Program-made: the position numbers and the translations under genes
The notes under the pieces: model-generated
The model's input: only the letters and a program-made list of their open reading frames with translations
Databases searched by the model: none
Told to the model about the DNA's origin: nothing
Assembly: GCA_964469215.1 (NCBI GenBank)
Contig: CAYXYB010000006.1
Span: 1-64,000, forward strand
DNA length: 64,000 nucleotides
Direction of reading: 5' to 3'
Origin: SKPS01 sp964469215
GTDB lineage: Bacteria; Bacteroidota; Bacteroidia; Bacteroidales; SKPS01
Shown: piece by piece, positions 17,629 to 26,446 of the stretch
How positions within the stretch are numbered: position 1 is the stretch's first letter
Layout: each line of letters opens with the position of its first letter

Positions 17629-19476
17629 ATGAAGAAAGAACCCAAAGTCATTCAACTGGATGAAGTTGTCGTAAAATTTGCAGGCGATTCGGGTGATGGA
17701 ATGCAGCTCACGGGGTCGCAGTTTTCTGACACATCGGCCTTTGTGGGCAATGATCTGGCTACTTTTCCTGACTATCCGAGCGAGATCAGGGCACCACAGG
17801 GCACAATTTCCGGTGTTTCCGGTTTTCAGGTTCATATTGGACATAAGGAGGTTCATACATCCGGCGATCTGGCTGATGTGCTTGTTGCCATGAACCCTGC
17901 AGCGCTGATGGCCAATATGAAATGGGTAAAGCCTGGTGCAACGATAATCATCGACATCGACAATTTCGACAACAAGAGTTACAAGAAGGCAGGTTATATT
18001 CAGGATCCATTAGGTGATGGCAGCCTTGAGGGTTATAACGTTGTGAAGGCACCGATCACTGCTTTGACCAGGGCTACCCTGGCAGATACGGACCTTAATG
18101 TAAAGGTTGTTGACAAGACCAAGAACCAATTTGCCTTAGGCATTCTTTACTGGTTGCTTAACAGGGATCTTGATATTGCAAAGAACTTTCTTAAGGAGAA
18201 GTTCAAAGAGAAGCCACACCTGATAAAGCCTAACCAGATGGTTTTACAGGCCGGGTATCATTTTGCTGAAACCATTGAGGCACTTCAGACAAGATATTAC
18301 ATAGCCCCTGTTGACGGAAAGAAGGGCAAGTTCAGAAACATCACAGGTAATCAGGCAGTAGCATGGGGTCTAATGGCAGCGGCTGAAAAATCCGGCAGGG
18401 ATCTTTTCCTTGGTTCTTACCCTATCACCCCGGCAAGTGAGATATTACAGGAGCTCTCTCACAGGAAGCATCTGGGTGTAAAAACATTTCAGGCTGAAGA
18501 TGAGATTGCCGGCATCTGCACTGCCATCGGGGCAAGTTATGCAGGGGCACTTGCTGCCACAAGCACTTCGGGACCGGGACTTGCATTAAAAGGTGAAGCT
18601 ATTGGTCTAGCAGTTATGACCGAATTACCTTTGGTTATTGTTAATGTTCAGAGAGGTGGTCCTGCTACCGGATTGCCAACAAAACCGGAACAGAGCGATC
18701 TGATGCAGGCGTTGTACGGTCGTAATGGTGAAAGCCCGGTGGTGGTTCTTGCTGCCAGCAGCCCTGCCAACTGTTTCCATTATGCTTTCATGGCCTCCAA
18801 AATAGCGCTTGAACGGATGGTGCCGGTGATACTGCTTACTGACGGGTACCTTGCAAACGGATCTGAACTATGGCCTATTCCCAAAATGAAGGAATTACCT
18901 GATATAAAGCCAAGGCTTGCTATCCCCAATGATCCTGAATATCAACCATACAAAAGAGATCCTGATACCCTTGCGCGTCAGTGGGCACTCCCCGGAATGG
19001 AAGGGCTAAGACACAGAGTTGGCGGACTTGAGAAAGCCGATATTACCGGTGAGGTTTCACATAGTGCCATTAACCACCAGAAAATGACCGAGTATCGTGA
19101 AGAAAAGGTTCAGCGTGTGGCAGATATGATCCCTGATCTGGAAATTATCGGTGAACCCGGTGCTGACCTGCTCGTTGTCGGCTGGGGTGGAACTTATGGT
19201 GCAATCCTCTCAGCAGTTGAAGACCTCAGGGGAAAAGGGTACAGCATAGCTATGACCCATTTCAACTATATTAAACCACTGCCGAAGAATACCACCCATG
19301 TGTTGAGTAATCATAAAAATATTGTGGTGTGCGAGAATAATCTCGGACAATTTGCCAATTACTTAAGATCGCAGCATCCGCAATTCAATTACGTAAGATT
19401 CAACAAGATCCAGGGATTGCCATTTATGATTTTTGAACTTAAAGAGAAGTTTATCCAATTATTAGAGGAGAAATAA
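17629..19476 (+). CDS. korA: 2-oxoglutarate (2-oxoacid):ferredoxin oxidoreductase, alpha subunit
   Basis: A 615-residue protein when started at the ATG at 17629; the open frame extends 31 codons upstream only through a TTG and non-family sequence. It is a fusion of the gamma domain (about 10-200, with 'FAGDSGDGMQLTG') and the alpha pyrimidine-binding domain (from about 240, with 'GSYPITPASEILQEL' and 'AEDEIAGICTAIGASYAG'). This is the two-subunit KorAB architecture. With KorB it converts 2-oxoglutarate plus CoA to succinyl-CoA, CO2 and reduced ferredoxin, reversibly. KorB follows after two bases. Substrate is inferred from similarity to KorA; other 2-oxoacids cannot be ruled out. Confidence 0.93.
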   Translation: MKKEPKVIQLDEVVVKFAGDSGDGMQLTGSQFSDTSAFVGNDLATFPDYPSEIRAPQGTISGVSGFQVHIGHKEVHTSGDLADVLVAMNPAALMANMKWVKPGATIIIDIDNFDNKSYKKAGYIQDPLGDGSLEGYNVVKAPITALTRATLADTDLNVKVVDKTKNQFALGILYWLLNRDLDIAKNFLKEKFKEKPHLIKPNQMVLQAGYHFAETIEALQTRYYIAPVDGKKGKFRNITGNQAVAWGLMAAAEKSGRDLFLGSYPITPASEILQELSHRKHLGVKTFQAEDEIAGICTAIGASYAGALAATSTSGPGLALKGEAIGLAVMTELPLVIVNVQRGGPATGLPTKPEQSDLMQALYGRNGESPVVVLAASSPANCFHYAFMASKIALERMVPVILLTDGYLANGSELWPIPKMKELPDIKPRLAIPNDPEYQPYKRDPDTLARQWALPGMEGLRHRVGGLEKADITGEVSHSAINHQKMTEYREEKVQRVADMIPDLEIIGEPGADLLVVGWGGTYGAILSAVEDLRGKGYSIAMTHFNYIKPLPKNTTHVLSNHKNIVVCENNLGQFANYLRSQHPQFNYVRFNKIQGLPFMIFELKEKFIQLLEEK

Positions 19477-19478
19477 TT

Positions 19479-20504
19479 ATGACTACCGAAAACATCAATT
19501 TGCCTGAAATATCAAAAAAAGACTTTCAGGTCGACAACGAAATAAAATGGTGTGCCGGATGCGGCAGCTTTGCAATTCTGAATTCCGTGATCAATGTTCT
19601 TCCAAAGATAGGTGTCAGGAAAGAGGATGTTTGTTTTGTCTCAGGAATAGGATGCTCATCGAGATTTCCTTACTACATAAAAACCTACGGTTTTCATGGG
19701 CTTCACGGGAGGGCTGCAGCAATTGCCTCCGGTGTAAAAACAGCAAACCCCGGCCTGAATGTCTGGCAGATAACTGGTGACGGTGATTCTATGGCTATCG
19801 GTGGCAATCATTTTATCCATCTGTTGAGAAGAAATATCGATATAAACATTATCTTACTTAACAATAAGATTTATGGGCTAACCAAAGGGCAATATTCACC
19901 CACAACACCGAAAGGGTCTAGAACCAAGACCTCACCTGACGGAACAATTGAAGAGGCTTTCAAACCCGGTGAACTCGCTATCGGTGCGGGTGCCCACTTT
20001 TTCGCCCGTGTCGTTGACACTGATCAGAAGATGATGCAGGATGCTTTTTATCAGTCGGCAATGCATAAGGGAGCTGCACTTACCGAAGTTCTTGAGAACT
20101 GTGTGATTTTCAACAATGCTGCCCATGCCGATATTACCGACAAGGATCTCAAAGATGAACATACTATTTACGTCCAGCATGGTGAAAGGATGATATTCGG
20201 CAATGAAAAGGACAAAGGACTCGTTCTTGACGGTCTGAAACTCAAAGTTGTAAGAATAGGGGAGGATGGTTATACAATGAATGATATTCTGGTGCATGAC
20301 GCAAAATGTGAGGATACTACTATGCACTACATGCTTGCAAGGATGTCGAGGCCTGAATTCCCCCTGATTTTGGGAGTAATAAGAAATTATCAGGGCACAT
20401 GCTACGATCAGCTTCTGCAGAATCAGGTGGATGAAGCTCGTCGCACCTCCCCTATCAAAAATATGGATCAGCTTATGAACAGCGGATCGGTGTTTGAAAA
20501 CTAG
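19479..20504 (+). CDS. korB: 2-oxoglutarate (2-oxoacid):ferredoxin oxidoreductase, beta subunit
   Basis: A 341-residue subunit that binds thiamine diphosphate and one [4Fe-4S] cluster. The TPP motif runs from GDGDSMAIGG to the Asn pair in IILLNNK. Cluster cysteines are visible in KWCAGCGS (near residue 25), GIGCSS (near 61) and GTCYDQ (near 308). It starts two bases after korA and completes the enzyme. The neighbouring ferredoxin gene supplies a likely electron acceptor. After the stop a short inverted repeat AGTTG-CGTG-CAACT followed by TTTT (20515-20532) may be a weak terminator. Confidence 0.94.
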   Translation: MTTENINLPEISKKDFQVDNEIKWCAGCGSFAILNSVINVLPKIGVRKEDVCFVSGIGCSSRFPYYIKTYGFHGLHGRAAAIASGVKTANPGLNVWQITGDGDSMAIGGNHFIHLLRRNIDINIILLNNKIYGLTKGQYSPTTPKGSRTKTSPDGTIEEAFKPGELAIGAGAHFFARVVDTDQKMMQDAFYQSAMHKGAALTEVLENCVIFNNAAHADITDKDLKDEHTIYVQHGERMIFGNEKDKGLVLDGLKLKVVRIGEDGYTMNDILVHDAKCEDTTMHYMLARMSRPEFPLILGVIRNYQGTCYDQLLQNQVDEARRTSPIKNMDQLMNSGSVFEN

Positions 20505-20579
20505 AATTTATTAATAGTTGCGTGCAACTTTTTCATAATAAAGAGCATCTTACTTTTATAGGTTTAACGATGCAATTTT

Positions 20580-21815
20580 ATGAAAAGACACATTTCAATT
20601 CTGATTATGGCTGTACTATCAGCCTTTGTCCTGTTCTCTTTATCCTGCCGCAAGGATAAGATAAAGAATCCTTCTGATCCTGCACATCTTGAGCTCTCAT
20701 CTCAAGGGAAGATACTGGTGGCAGCATCAAATGATTTCGCATTTTCCATTTTCAGGGAAACAGGAAAAACTGCCTCTTCGGATGACAACATCATGATCTC
20801 GCCGCTAAGCATTTCATATACACTTGGTATGGCATTGAACGGAGCTCGAACATCTACTGCCGACAGTATAAAGCACACCCTTGGTTTCGGGCAACTCACC
20901 ATGCATGATATCAACTTAAACTACAAGTTGCTTGTTCCTTTTCTGGTGAATGCCGATCATTCCACAACAATATCTTTAGCCAACTCAATATGGTACAGAA
21001 ATGAGTTTCAACCATTAAAACAGTTTCTCGACACCTGCAGCTACTATTTTGATGCCCAGATCAGCCAGGTGGATTTTAACAATCCTTCATCACTGAATAC
21101 TATAAATAACTGGGTAGCAGCAAAAACTAACAACAAGATTACCAAACTTCTTAGTCAGCTTAAACCTGACGATGTAATGTATCTTATCAATGCTGTTTAT
21201 TTTAAGGGGAAATGGACAATTCCGTTTAAGCCTTCAGAAACGCAACAGGCAACATTTTATAAAACATCAGGCCAGAAGCAGATACCAATGATGAATGGAA
21301 ACGCCACCTATAAGTATTTCTATCATAACGACTTTTCGATGCTTGAACTCGATTATGGCTGTACAAATTATGCCATGAATATTCTTTTGCCACACCAGGA
21401 TAAGGATCTGGATGATATACAAGACAAGCTTGATGCTTCATCCTTTAATCAATGGATCCAGCAGCTCAACTCTATTGATAACATGATTGTTCAGATCCCC
21501 AAATTCAGGTTTGAGTACGAGAAATCGCTGGATGAAATCCTTACAGCAATGGGTATGGGTATTGCTTTCAGTGATTTTGCAGATTTCACTGGTATCTCAA
21601 CCGACATCCCACTTCTGATTACAGAGGTAAAGCATAAGACATTTGTTGAGGTTAATGAAGAGGGTACTGAAGCAGCTGCTGCAACAAGTGTAGGTATTGG
21701 TGTTACCAGCATGCCCCCATCGTTTATAGCAAACAGGCCGTTCATTTTCATGATACGCGAAAGGGATACCAATACAATTCTCTTTATTGGCAAAGTGGGT
21801 GATCCATCGTGGTAA
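20580..21815 (+). CDS. Serpin-family protease inhibitor, lipoprotein
   Basis: A 411-residue serpin of full family length behind a lipoprotein signal (LSC, Cys23), so it is anchored in the cell envelope. The conserved 'NDFAFSIFRE', 'MISPLSISYTLGMALNGA' and 'LINAVYFKGKW' segments are present. The reactive-centre-loop hinge EEGTEAAAAT (360-369) has the small residues needed for loop insertion, so it should be inhibitory. Aligning to alpha-1-antitrypsin places P1-P1' at Thr376-Ser377, followed by MPP where the human protein has IPP. Threonine at P1 would suit elastase- or subtilisin-like proteases rather than trypsin. The target is inference. The gene is single and ends at a hairpin. Confidence 0.95.
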   Translation: MKRHISILIMAVLSAFVLFSLSCRKDKIKNPSDPAHLELSSQGKILVAASNDFAFSIFRETGKTASSDDNIMISPLSISYTLGMALNGARTSTADSIKHTLGFGQLTMHDINLNYKLLVPFLVNADHSTTISLANSIWYRNEFQPLKQFLDTCSYYFDAQISQVDFNNPSSLNTINNWVAAKTNNKITKLLSQLKPDDVMYLINAVYFKGKWTIPFKPSETQQATFYKTSGQKQIPMMNGNATYKYFYHNDFSMLELDYGCTNYAMNILLPHQDKDLDDIQDKLDASSFNQWIQQLNSIDNMIVQIPKFRFEYEKSLDEILTAMGMGIAFSDFADFTGISTDIPLLITEVKHKTFVEVNEEGTEAAAATSVGIGVTSMPPSFIANRPFIFMIRERDTNTILFIGKVGDPSW

Positions 21816-21820
21816 AAAAA

Positions 21821-21853
21821 GGTGGGCGGCTCATTTGAGGCGCCCTCTTTCAA
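21821..21853. terminator. Possible bidirectional terminator after the serpin gene
   Basis: Between two convergent genes, AAAGGTGGGCG pairs imperfectly with CGCCCTCTTT around a loop containing GCTCATTTGAGG. An A-run precedes and T-rich sequence follows. The stem has a bulge, so the call is moderate. Confidence 0.5.
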
Positions 21854-21872
21854 TTAAAGATCAGGTGTTTTT

Positions 21873-23243
21873 TTATTTGGCAAGTTCAACAAAATAGTGA
21901 TAGAACCAGGGAATGGTTTTAATACCGTTGAAGAACTGTATCAGCGGAAAGTTTTCGTTAGGAGAGTGAATGGCATCCGATTCAAGGCCAAAGCCCATCA
22001 GAATTGATTTAATTCCAAGTTTCTCTTCGAAGGTGGCGATAATTGGAATACTCCCACCACTGCGCACCGGGACAGGTTTTTTGCCGTATGATTTCTCGTA
22101 AGCCAGTGATGCTGCCTTATAAGCGTTGTTTGTGATAGGAGACACGTATGCCTGGCCTCCGTGAAGAGCTTTAACTTTAACCTTAACGTAAGATGGGGCA
22201 ATCTTGTTAAGGTGCTCTTCGAAAAGCTTGCTTATCTTCACGTTATCCTGGTTTGGCACGAGGCGCATGGATATTTTGGCATGCGCTTTAGCAGGAAGTA
22301 CAGTTTTTGCACCTTCACCGGTATAGCCACCCCATATTCCGTTCACATCGAGTGATGGTCTGATGCCTGTGCGTTCCATTGTTGAATAGTCTTTTTCACC
22401 GCATACTTCATCAAGGTCAAGTGCAGCTTTGTATTTATCCAGGTTGAACGGTGCCTTGGCCATTTCGGCACGTTCTTCAGGGGTAACAAATTCCACATCA
22501 TCATAGAATCCCGGAATTGTGATTCTGTTGTCTTCATCAGTAAGGGATGCGATAAGTTTGGCTAATATGTTGGCAGGGTTGGCAACTGCGCCGCCAAACA
22601 GGCCGGAATGAAGGTCCCTGTTGGGGCCGGTAACCTCCACCTCCATATAACTGAGGCCACGCAACCCTGATGTGATGGAAGGTGTGTCAGGTGCTATCAT
22701 TGATGTGTCGGAAACAAGTATTATATCTGCTTTCAGCATTTCCTTATATAGGTCGCAGAATTTACCGAGACTGGGAGAGCCTATCTCCTCTTCTCCTTCT
22801 ATCATGAATTTAACGTTGCAGGGTAACATATTTTCCCTGACCATGAATTCAAAAGCTTTAGCATGCATAAATCCCTGGCCTTTGTCATCATCAGCACCAC
22901 GACCCCAGATCTTGCCGTCACGAATTTCAGGTTCAAAAGGGGGTGTATTCCAAAGATCCACCGGATCTACAGGCATTACGTCATAGTGCCCGTAAACAAG
23001 TATGGTTGGCAGGTTTGGATTGATAATCTTCTCACCGTAAACAACAGGATTCCCGTCTGATGGCATCACCTCAGCCTTATCGGCTCCTGCCTTCAGGAGG
23101 CTCTCTTTCCAGTAACCGGCTGCACTTACCATATCCTGCTTGCGCTCACTGTCTGAACTGATTGATGGGATGCGCATCAATCCAAAAAGCTCTTTAAGAA
23201 ATCTTTCACGGTGCTGTTCAACATAAGCATTGATTTTTTCCAT
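21873..23243 (-). CDS. M20 family metallo-dipeptidase
   Basis: About 456 residues from the ATG at 23243 (MEKINAYVEQHRERF). The frame continues upstream, but that part matches no M20 N-terminus and is lysine/isoleucine-rich. The zinc site is clear: VYGHYDVMPVDP (first His ligand with catalytic Asp), GRGADDDKGQ (bridging Asp), the catalytic Glu pair in IEGEEEIGSPS, and a late His in DAIHSPNE. The arrangement resembles CNDP2-type cytosolic non-specific dipeptidases with a dimerisation lid domain around 190-330. There is no signal peptide, so it should work in the cytoplasm on imported dipeptides. Confidence 0.93.
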   Translation of the reverse strand: MEKINAYVEQHRERFLKELFGLMRIPSISSDSERKQDMVSAAGYWKESLLKAGADKAEVMPSDGNPVVYGEKIINPNLPTILVYGHYDVMPVDPVDLWNTPPFEPEIRDGKIWGRGADDDKGQGFMHAKAFEFMVRENMLPCNVKFMIEGEEEIGSPSLGKFCDLYKEMLKADIILVSDTSMIAPDTPSITSGLRGLSYMEVEVTGPNRDLHSGLFGGAVANPANILAKLIASLTDEDNRITIPGFYDDVEFVTPEERAEMAKAPFNLDKYKAALDLDEVCGEKDYSTMERTGIRPSLDVNGIWGGYTGEGAKTVLPAKAHAKISMRLVPNQDNVKISKLFEEHLNKIAPSYVKVKVKALHGGQAYVSPITNNAYKAASLAYEKSYGKKPVPVRSGGSIPIIATFEEKLGIKSILMGFGLESDAIHSPNENFPLIQFFNGIKTIPWFYHYFVELAK

Positions 23244-23406
23244 AATGTTAGTTAATTTTGTGATTATTATATTGATAATTAATTTTTCAGCAAAAACCGG
23301 CACAAGATAGAAATTTATTTTTATTTTTGACATGGTTTTCAAGCAACCAGGGAGAGGTTTTAGTTGTCTTATATAATAATAATGTGATAAACTTTATTTT
23401 TATCAG

Positions 23407-25701
23407 ATGAATCTACGATCACTAATAATATCTTTAATGATACTGGCAGGGCTCCAAACCGGTGTGGTAGGGCAGTTGCTGGTGACTCCGGGTGGCAATC
23501 CCTCCCTGATGGTTCAGAACATTCTGGTGGGCAGTGGCATTACCGTATCAAATGTCACCTATACAGGACACCCGAATTCTATAGGAACTTTTACCACAGG
23601 AGCCATGGCTACCAATCTTGGTTTTACATCCGGAATAATAATGGCAAGCGGAAATGTAATAACAGCAGTTGGGCCAAACAACTCAGGTTCTGCCGGCACC
23701 AGCCTTGGTATCCCGGGTGACGTTCTGCTTAATTCGCTGGTGGCTCCCAATGTCACCTACGATGCCGCAATTCTTGAATTCGACTTTGTTCCCCTCAGTG
23801 ATACTATTAAATTCAGGTATGTTTTTGGCTCCGAAGAATACCCGGAGTATGTAGGCAGCTCTTTCAACGATGTGTTTGGTTTTTTTGTAAGTGGGGGGTA
23901 TGATCCGGTTACATGGACACCTTTTGTCAACAGGAATATCGCAATCATACCGAATACTGTCAGCACTCCGGTGTCGATAAACAATGTAAACAATGGCAAC
24001 AATAATGTTGGCCCCTGTATGAATTGTGCTTACTATATTAACAATAATGGGGGAGTATGGATCCAGTATGACGGTATCACAACGGTTCTTACTGCCTGGC
24101 TGAAGGTTATCCCCTGTGTTACATACCATCTTAAACTTGCTATTGCTGATGCCGGTGATGGCATTCTCGATTCAGGAGTTTTACTGGAGGCCAACAGCTT
24201 CATAAGCAACAATGTTCAGCTTTCATCCTATACCGCATATCCCGGCCTCGACACCATGGCTATTGAAGGTTGCAACAATGCGGTAATAAAATTTAAGTTG
24301 CCATCCATCACTGCCACCGACCGAACCGTTTATTACAGTATCGGCGGCACTGCCACCAATGGTGTAGATTATGTTCAGGTACCCAACAGCGTTACAATAC
24401 TTGCCGGAACCGATTCGGCTCTTTTGTTTATTCAACCGATAATGGACAGTATTCCTGAAGGTATCGAGACCATCAGAATTATTGCCAACACTTCATTCTG
24501 CACCACTGACACGGTTTGGATCTATATAAAGGATTATCACCCTATGGAACCGGTGACCTCAAACGACACCATACTTTGCGCAACAACCAGTACCCTGCAG
24601 ACATGGGATACACTGGGCATCCCACCCTATTCCTATATTTGGAGTACAAGCGATACCACCGCATTGATAAATATATACCCGGCTGCAACAACTCTTTACA
24701 CTGTTACGGTTACAGACCAATGCCAGATGCAACATGTGGATTCGGTAATGGTCACTGTGAGTAAACCTGTGATACAGACTGTCGGAGACACAATCTGCGA
24801 TGGTGATACTGCCACCGTAACCGCTTCGGCGGTAGGGGCCACTGCCTACGAATGGAATACAGGTGATTTTACAGCGTCAATAAATGTTACCCCTTCGGCA
24901 ATGACAGTTTATACTGTCATTGTAACCGATACTCTGGGATGTAAGGATACTGCCGATGCCATTGTTTGGGTCAATTCCCTGCCAATACCTTTAATTACTG
25001 GTGATACAACTATATGCCGCCATGACAGCATCACACTGGATGCCGATGGTGGGGTAATTTACGATTGGAGTACCGGTGCTACAAGCCAGTCAATTACAGT
25101 AAGCCCAGCTAACGGAACCCGGTACACCGTTACCATTACTGATCAAAACAATTGCAACAGCGTTACTGACATGTGGCTTGATGTGATACAGTTACCTACC
25201 ACCTCGATATATGCCGAATCGGATACTATTTGCAGAGGTGCCTCACTTGAACTCACAGTTACCGGAGCTTCAGTATATCAGTGGAATACCGGTAGTGCCG
25301 CCGGCAGCATCCATGTTGGCCCTCCAGAAAGTACAGATTACTGGGTTACAGGCACCAACTCCATGAATGGGGTATATTGTAATGTTACTGACACTTTCCG
25401 GCTTGGAGTTAAAAGATGCAACCGCTTTTATGTACCAAACGCATTCTCTCCGGATGGTGACGGAAATAATGATGAATTTGGGCCTGTAGGTATATTTGAA
25501 GGGGTTGAAAAGTTCGACTTTTATGTGTATGACCGTTACGGGAGACTGATTTTTAACTCAAAAGATCCTTATAAACTATGGGATGGCCTTTTGGATAATG
25601 GCTTACCTGCACCTGATGCAGCTTATGTGTATAAAATGTTCATCAGGGAGGCCTATTCGGATGAGTATATGCTTATGGGAACCTTTACACTTATAAGGTA
25701 A
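23407..25701 (+). CDS. Secreted T9SS type B protein with choice-of-anchor L domain
   Basis: A 764-residue protein with a signal peptide (about 1-22). Residues about 30-240 form a choice-of-anchor L domain ('FVPLSDTIKFRYVFGSEEYPEY', in part, and 'FNDVFGFFVSG'). A Calx-beta-like part follows (about 280-370), then three Ig/PKD-like repeats, each with 'C.G....L.a.G...Y.WnTG..t.sI.V.P...T.Y.VtvTd..gC' (about 385-650). The C-terminus from about 670 is a gliding-motility type CTD (YVPNAFSPDGDGNNDEFGP ... YDRYGRLIF ... YVYKMFIREA), the type B T9SS sorting signal. It is expected to be exported to the cell surface, possibly as an adhesin. No enzymatic motif is seen. Confidence 0.93.
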   Translation: MNLRSLIISLMILAGLQTGVVGQLLVTPGGNPSLMVQNILVGSGITVSNVTYTGHPNSIGTFTTGAMATNLGFTSGIIMASGNVITAVGPNNSGSAGTSLGIPGDVLLNSLVAPNVTYDAAILEFDFVPLSDTIKFRYVFGSEEYPEYVGSSFNDVFGFFVSGGYDPVTWTPFVNRNIAIIPNTVSTPVSINNVNNGNNNVGPCMNCAYYINNNGGVWIQYDGITTVLTAWLKVIPCVTYHLKLAIADAGDGILDSGVLLEANSFISNNVQLSSYTAYPGLDTMAIEGCNNAVIKFKLPSITATDRTVYYSIGGTATNGVDYVQVPNSVTILAGTDSALLFIQPIMDSIPEGIETIRIIANTSFCTTDTVWIYIKDYHPMEPVTSNDTILCATTSTLQTWDTLGIPPYSYIWSTSDTTALINIYPAATTLYTVTVTDQCQMQHVDSVMVTVSKPVIQTVGDTICDGDTATVTASAVGATAYEWNTGDFTASINVTPSAMTVYTVIVTDTLGCKDTADAIVWVNSLPIPLITGDTTICRHDSITLDADGGVIYDWSTGATSQSITVSPANGTRYTVTITDQNNCNSVTDMWLDVIQLPTTSIYAESDTICRGASLELTVTGASVYQWNTGSAAGSIHVGPPESTDYWVTGTNSMNGVYCNVTDTFRLGVKRCNRFYVPNAFSPDGDGNNDEFGPVGIFEGVEKFDFYVYDRYGRLIFNSKDPYKLWDGLLDNGLPAPDAAYVYKMFIREAYSDEYMLMGTFTLIR

Positions 25702-25790
25702 CTGAATTAATTTTCTAATCCCGTTCCTCATTGCCCTGCACACTTTTTAAGCAGACATATTTTAACAGGTTATTTATCAGGCAAAATATT

Positions 25791-26321
25791 TCATGCATTG
25801 CTGTTCTGCCTTCTGAAGACCATAAGGTAGTGAGCTATACCTGCCTCATAAAACTTATCACCTTCACATATAAAGTCTGCTCTGAGATAATAGTTAACAG
25901 CAGTGACCTGTGAATGAAGATATATTTTCTTCTGTTTAGGTATCACATCCTCAAGAACCTTTTGCAGCAATATTGTACCATATCCTTTACCCCTATGCTT
26001 ATAAGGAACGGCAAACCTTTCCAGCTTTATACCACTTTCGGTTTTCCTCCATCTGCCGGTGGCTATTGGGACATCACCTTTCAAGAGAAGATAATGAACC
26101 GCAGATTCATCGTTCTCATACTCCAACTCTTCAGGTACCTTCTGTTCCCTTATAAAAACTTCCTCTCTGATACTTCGGGCGTGGCTGAACATTACACTGT
26201 TATCAGAACCAAAAGATATAACAGAAATGTTGTCCGGTAGCATTGTTCCTGATTTTGTTTCTATATCAAATTTGATTTCTATCGTTTCTTTTATGCCACG
26301 AAGAGTGTATCCGGTAAACAT
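25791..26321 (-). CDS. GNAT-family N-acetyltransferase
   Basis: A 176-residue acetyltransferase of the GCN5-related fold, in the YjcF/ElaA style. 'IREEVFIREQKVPEELEYENDE' forms the usual alpha1-beta2 region. The acetyl-CoA loop is seen in 'ERFAVPYKHRGKGYGTILLQ' (R/Q-x-x-G-x-G/A pattern), and the C-terminal strands include 'YLRADFICEGDKFYEAGIAHY'. The acceptor substrate is unknown. The first 26 residues are not typical of the family, so the ATG at 26243 may be the true start. It is convergent with the T9SS gene and stands alone. Confidence 0.88.
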   Translation of the reverse strand: MFTGYTLRGIKETIEIKFDIETKSGTMLPDNISVISFGSDNSVMFSHARSIREEVFIREQKVPEELEYENDESAVHYLLLKGDVPIATGRWRKTESGIKLERFAVPYKHRGKGYGTILLQKVLEDVIPKQKKIYLHSQVTAVNYYLRADFICEGDKFYEAGIAHYLMVFRRQNSNA

Positions 26322-26446
26322 TCATTAGTGCATTCATGGCTTATAAGAAACATATAAAGCATACATAATCAATTTATTAGCAAAGACAAAAGCACTTAAT
26401 CGGTTATCAACAGCATGCATTTCTTAATCAGGTTAATGTCAGGTTT

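Noticed and set aside
20515..20532. Strong terminator after korB
   Set aside because: The stem is only 5 bp (AGTTG/CAACT); kept as a remark in the korB entry rather than a feature.
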